Below, in pieces: positions 62,089-64,000 of a DNA stretch of 64,000 nucleotides. The position numbers and the translations under genes are program-made. Location of the stretch: positions 496,001 through 560,000 of the forward strand of contig NZ_JBDUUH010000001.1 in NCBI RefSeq assembly GCF_039939195.1, in the 5' to 3' direction. How positions within the stretch are numbered: the stretch's first letter is position 1; each line of letters starts with the position of its first letter. The DNA comes from Foliimonas ilicis (GTDB lineage Bacteria; Pseudomonadota; Alphaproteobacteria; Rhizobiales; Rhizobiaceae). The notes under the pieces are model-generated. The model saw nothing but the letters and a program-made list of their open reading frames with translations, was not told where the DNA came from and made no database searches.

Positions 62089-63300
62089 TCAATCCACCCG
62101 GCGCAATTGGAAACTTCCTTTGCGATTGATCGGCAGTAAGGCTTTCTCCGAGCTGGCTTTTTGGGCGTGAAGCTGTCGATAGACCTCGGTCCATCGTGTG
62201 GCGATGCCATGCCATGAGAAGTCTTTTCGGGCATTCTCGGCGGCGTTTCTCATGCTCGACAAGTGCATCGGATCGCTGAATGCGGCGTTGATGGCATTGG
62301 TCCATGCGTCTTCTGTATTGTCCGGGATTTCCGTGCCGGCACCCGCTTTCGCGATTGCTCCCGCATTGCAGGCAGCCGAGAAAAGGCTCGGAGTACCGGC
62401 GCCTAAGGCTTCAGCAAGCACCAGCGGCATTCCTTCCGCAAGGCTTGGCAGGCATAGGCAGGCAGCATTCGTCAGAAGATTCCATTTGTCGATGCCATAG
62501 GCCGGACCGTAGAAAACCACACGATCTTCTACGCCGAGCCGTTTTGCCTCCTGGCGGAGTGTTTCGCCAAAACCGTAGCCATCAGGCCCTACAAGCACGA
62601 GGCGTATGCGTTTGCTTATCTCGGTTTTCGCAAATGCGCGGATCAACAAATCCGGTTGTTTGCGAGGGTCGAGATAACCGAGATAGATAATATATTCGCC
62701 ATCGATCAATGGTTTGTCGTGTTTCCAGGCATCGGATGATGGCGCGGCGTAGCCGTTCTGAATGATGGCGCTTGGTGTTGCTAGGCCAAGCGATCGCATC
62801 TCTTCCTTTTCGGTTTCTGCAAACAGTCCGATGCAGTCTGCCTTCGCAACGTTGGTTTTCGAAAGAAGCTGCCACCAGAGCCATTTGGTCAAGGCTCTTT
62901 TCTTCAGCATTGCGGCACTCAATTTGCCATGCGGTGAGAAGACGAGCGGAATTTTACGCCTTCGAAGGGACAGCATCGCGACATCCGTGAAGGCGCTGAA
63001 GCAGGTATGGACATGAGCTATGCCGTCATCCGGCATACCATCGATGATGCGTCTCAACTCCGCGACAGGTCCGAGGGCCGGATTGGCGCGCTGTGCGACA
63101 GTCTGAATTCTGAGTTGCGGCATCGGTTTGGTAATGCCGATTTCCTGGCTTTTCCTGCCGAGTTCGTGATCTCCGCAGATGATTGTCGTGGAGATGCCTG
63201 AGGCTGCATGCTCCATTGCCAGCGCACGAACGACATTGGCCACGCCACCCTGCTCGCGAGAGACGTCGACAGGAGACGGGCAGAAGTGCCAGATATTCAT
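62089..63300 (-). CDS. GT4-family glycosyltransferase
   Basis: 403-residue GT-B glycosyltransferase. The N-terminal domain reads MNIWHFCPSPVDVSREQGGV; the nucleotide-sugar-binding domain has IYLGYLDPRKQPDLLIRAF and the E-x7-E motif in SLAEGMPLVLAEALGAG near residue 312. Donor and acceptor sugars are unknown. The start ATG overlaps the stop of the upstream acetyltransferase gene by one base (TGATG). Probably the last gene of a polysaccharide-synthesis operon entering from the right. Confidence 0.92.
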   Translation of the reverse strand: MNIWHFCPSPVDVSREQGGVANVVRALAMEHAASGISTTIICGDHELGRKSQEIGITKPMPQLRIQTVAQRANPALGPVAELRRIIDGMPDDGIAHVHTCFSAFTDVAMLSLRRRKIPLVFSPHGKLSAAMLKKRALTKWLWWQLLSKTNVAKADCIGLFAETEKEEMRSLGLATPSAIIQNGYAAPSSDAWKHDKPLIDGEYIIYLGYLDPRKQPDLLIRAFAKTEISKRIRLVLVGPDGYGFGETLRQEAKRLGVEDRVVFYGPAYGIDKWNLLTNAACLCLPSLAEGMPLVLAEALGAGTPSLFSAACNAGAIAKAGAGTEIPDNTEDAWTNAINAAFSDPMHLSSMRNAAENARKDFSWHGIATRWTEVYRQLHAQKASSEKALLPINRKGSFQLRRVD

Positions 63301-63917
63301 CACTTGCGGCCCGAATGCCGGGTGCGTTGGCGCCGCGGGGAGGCGGGGTTTCCCGCATAGACAGTCCATGGCAAGAGGTCGCGGGCTGTTACCGAGCGGG
63401 CTGCGAGCACTGCACCTTCACCGATCGTAACGCCCGGAGCGACGAATGCTTCGGCGGCGACCCATGCATGAGCTTCGATGGTAATCGGTGCCGTCACCAG
63501 CGGAAAATCAGGATCGTCGATGTCGTGCGAGCCGGTGCATAAATGCGCACCTTGCGAAACGATGGCCCAATCGCCGAGCGTGATCGGCGCCAGATTGTAG
63601 CAATTTACGCCGTGGGCCAGCAAAGCGCGTTCGCCCATTGAGAGATTTGGCGGAAACCATACGCGTGCTGAACCGTGCACATCGCAATTTGGGCCGAGCT
63701 TTGCGCCGAAGGATCGCAAGAGAAAGCGGCGCCATGGATGGAATGCAGCGGGCGTCCAGGAAGCCGCGAGCCGCCAGGTCACCATCCACAATGCACGGTA
63801 GATGCGGTTGCTCAACGGGTAGGTCGCGCCGCCTTCCTTCGGGCTGCGTTTACCGGCCGCGAGCGGTGTGGCCTTGTTGACGGGTCTTTGCAAGCCGTTG
63901 TTGAGCGCATGGGTCAT
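63300..63917 (-). CDS. WcaF-like hexapeptide acetyltransferase
   Basis: 205-residue left-handed beta-helix acetyltransferase of the WcaF/putative colanic-acid type. After an N-terminal segment (YPLSNRIYRALWMVTWRLAA), hexapeptide turns run through CDVHGSARVWFPPNLSMGER, ITLGDWAIVSQGAHLCTGSH (active-site His), APGVTIGEGAVLAARSVTAR and TVYAGNPASPR. Probably acetylates an exopolysaccharide sugar. ATG 63917 overlaps the upstream gene stop as ATGA. Confidence 0.9.
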   Translation of the reverse strand: MTHALNNGLQRPVNKATPLAAGKRSPKEGGATYPLSNRIYRALWMVTWRLAASWTPAAFHPWRRFLLRSFGAKLGPNCDVHGSARVWFPPNLSMGERALLAHGVNCYNLAPITLGDWAIVSQGAHLCTGSHDIDDPDFPLVTAPITIEAHAWVAAEAFVAPGVTIGEGAVLAARSVTARDLLPWTVYAGNPASPRRQRTRHSGRK

Positions 63918-64000
63918 CGAACTGCGTCCAGATTGGCTGCCGGTGATTTTGCCGCCAAGGCAAGTGCGGACTGAAGGCGGCGGCGGTAGCCGGTCAGGTC
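63914..64000 (-). CDS. C-terminal fragment of an upstream polysaccharide-cluster gene
   Basis: On the minus strand the frame is open from the window edge for 28 codons and ends TGA at 63914, overlapping the acetyltransferase ATG as ATGA. It reads DLTGYRRRLQSALALAAKSP, then AANLDAVR. Too short to classify; a glycosyltransferase is likely from the neighbours. The rest lies outside the window. Confidence 0.65.
   Translation of the reverse strand, partial: DLTGYRRRLQSALALAAKSPAANLDAVR

Overview
The window is ordinary core chromosome of an alphaproteobacterium of the order Rhizobiales, most likely Brucellaceae (Brucella/Ochrobactrum). This rests on recognised gene content and order (hemC-hemD-Mic60-like-hemY, atpHAGDC without F0 genes, DUF1674, usg, the large NAD-glutamate dehydrogenase), on the Ala/Lys-rich extension of AtpD, and on palindromic intergenic repeats. 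No alignment was run, so the genus is inference. Genes are dense, strands alternate in short operons, and no rRNA, tRNA, prophage, IS or CRISPR was seen.

Layout. 1-2.4 kb: end of ftsK, a LolA-like carrier, xthA. 2.5-5.2 kb: an OmpR-type regulator and a cNMP-binding protein on the minus strand, divergent from an L,D-transpeptidase, then a large inverted repeat. 4.6-8.0 kb (minus): tsaD-gpsA-YciI-EVE-methyltransferase. 8.1-14.2 kb (plus): hemC-hemD-Mic60-like-hemY, then TerB-like and glutamine amidotransferase genes. 14.2-18.1 kb: MFS exporter, membrane proteins including a 25-residue peptide, yggT-yggU, ppa. 18.3-21.0 kb (minus): lemA with two TPM-domain genes, then a GNAT gene. 21.2-27.4 kb: pdxY, DUF429, MarR plus Bcr-type exporter, dcp, a small exported protein. 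27.6-34.5 kb: typA and the 1,599-residue NAD-glutamate dehydrogenase. 34.5-43.1 kb: a solitary hydrolase, a UMF1-type transporter, then htpX-rsmB-heparinase-like-purH (minus). 43.2-49.0 kb: DUF1674, transglutaminase-like, nuclease, a tiny-ORF locus, acs, usg, a VapBC-type module, yggS. 49.2-56.6 kb: leuS-lptE, transaldolase, priA, racemase, membrane protein. 56.8-62.0 kb: atpHAGDC. 62.1-64.0 kb (minus): the end of a polysaccharide cluster.

Functional links: the heme block combines two tetrapyrrole enzymes with two membrane proteins; atpHAGDC encodes the F1 part of ATP synthase; the tsaD operon joins tRNA modification and phospholipid precursor synthesis; LptE, LolA, the transpeptidase and the sugar-transfer genes serve the cell envelope.

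Most worth a second look: (1) a 23-codon ORF at 44953-45024 with a ribosome-binding site matching the 16S rRNA tail over about 15 nt and followed by its own strand-specific terminator; (2) a heptad-repeat hairpin between atpD and atpC that leaves atpC without a visible Shine-Dalgarno; (3) a 45-46 nt palindromic element repeated directly after stop codons; (4) two genes apparently starting at TTG inside a TTGA overlap.
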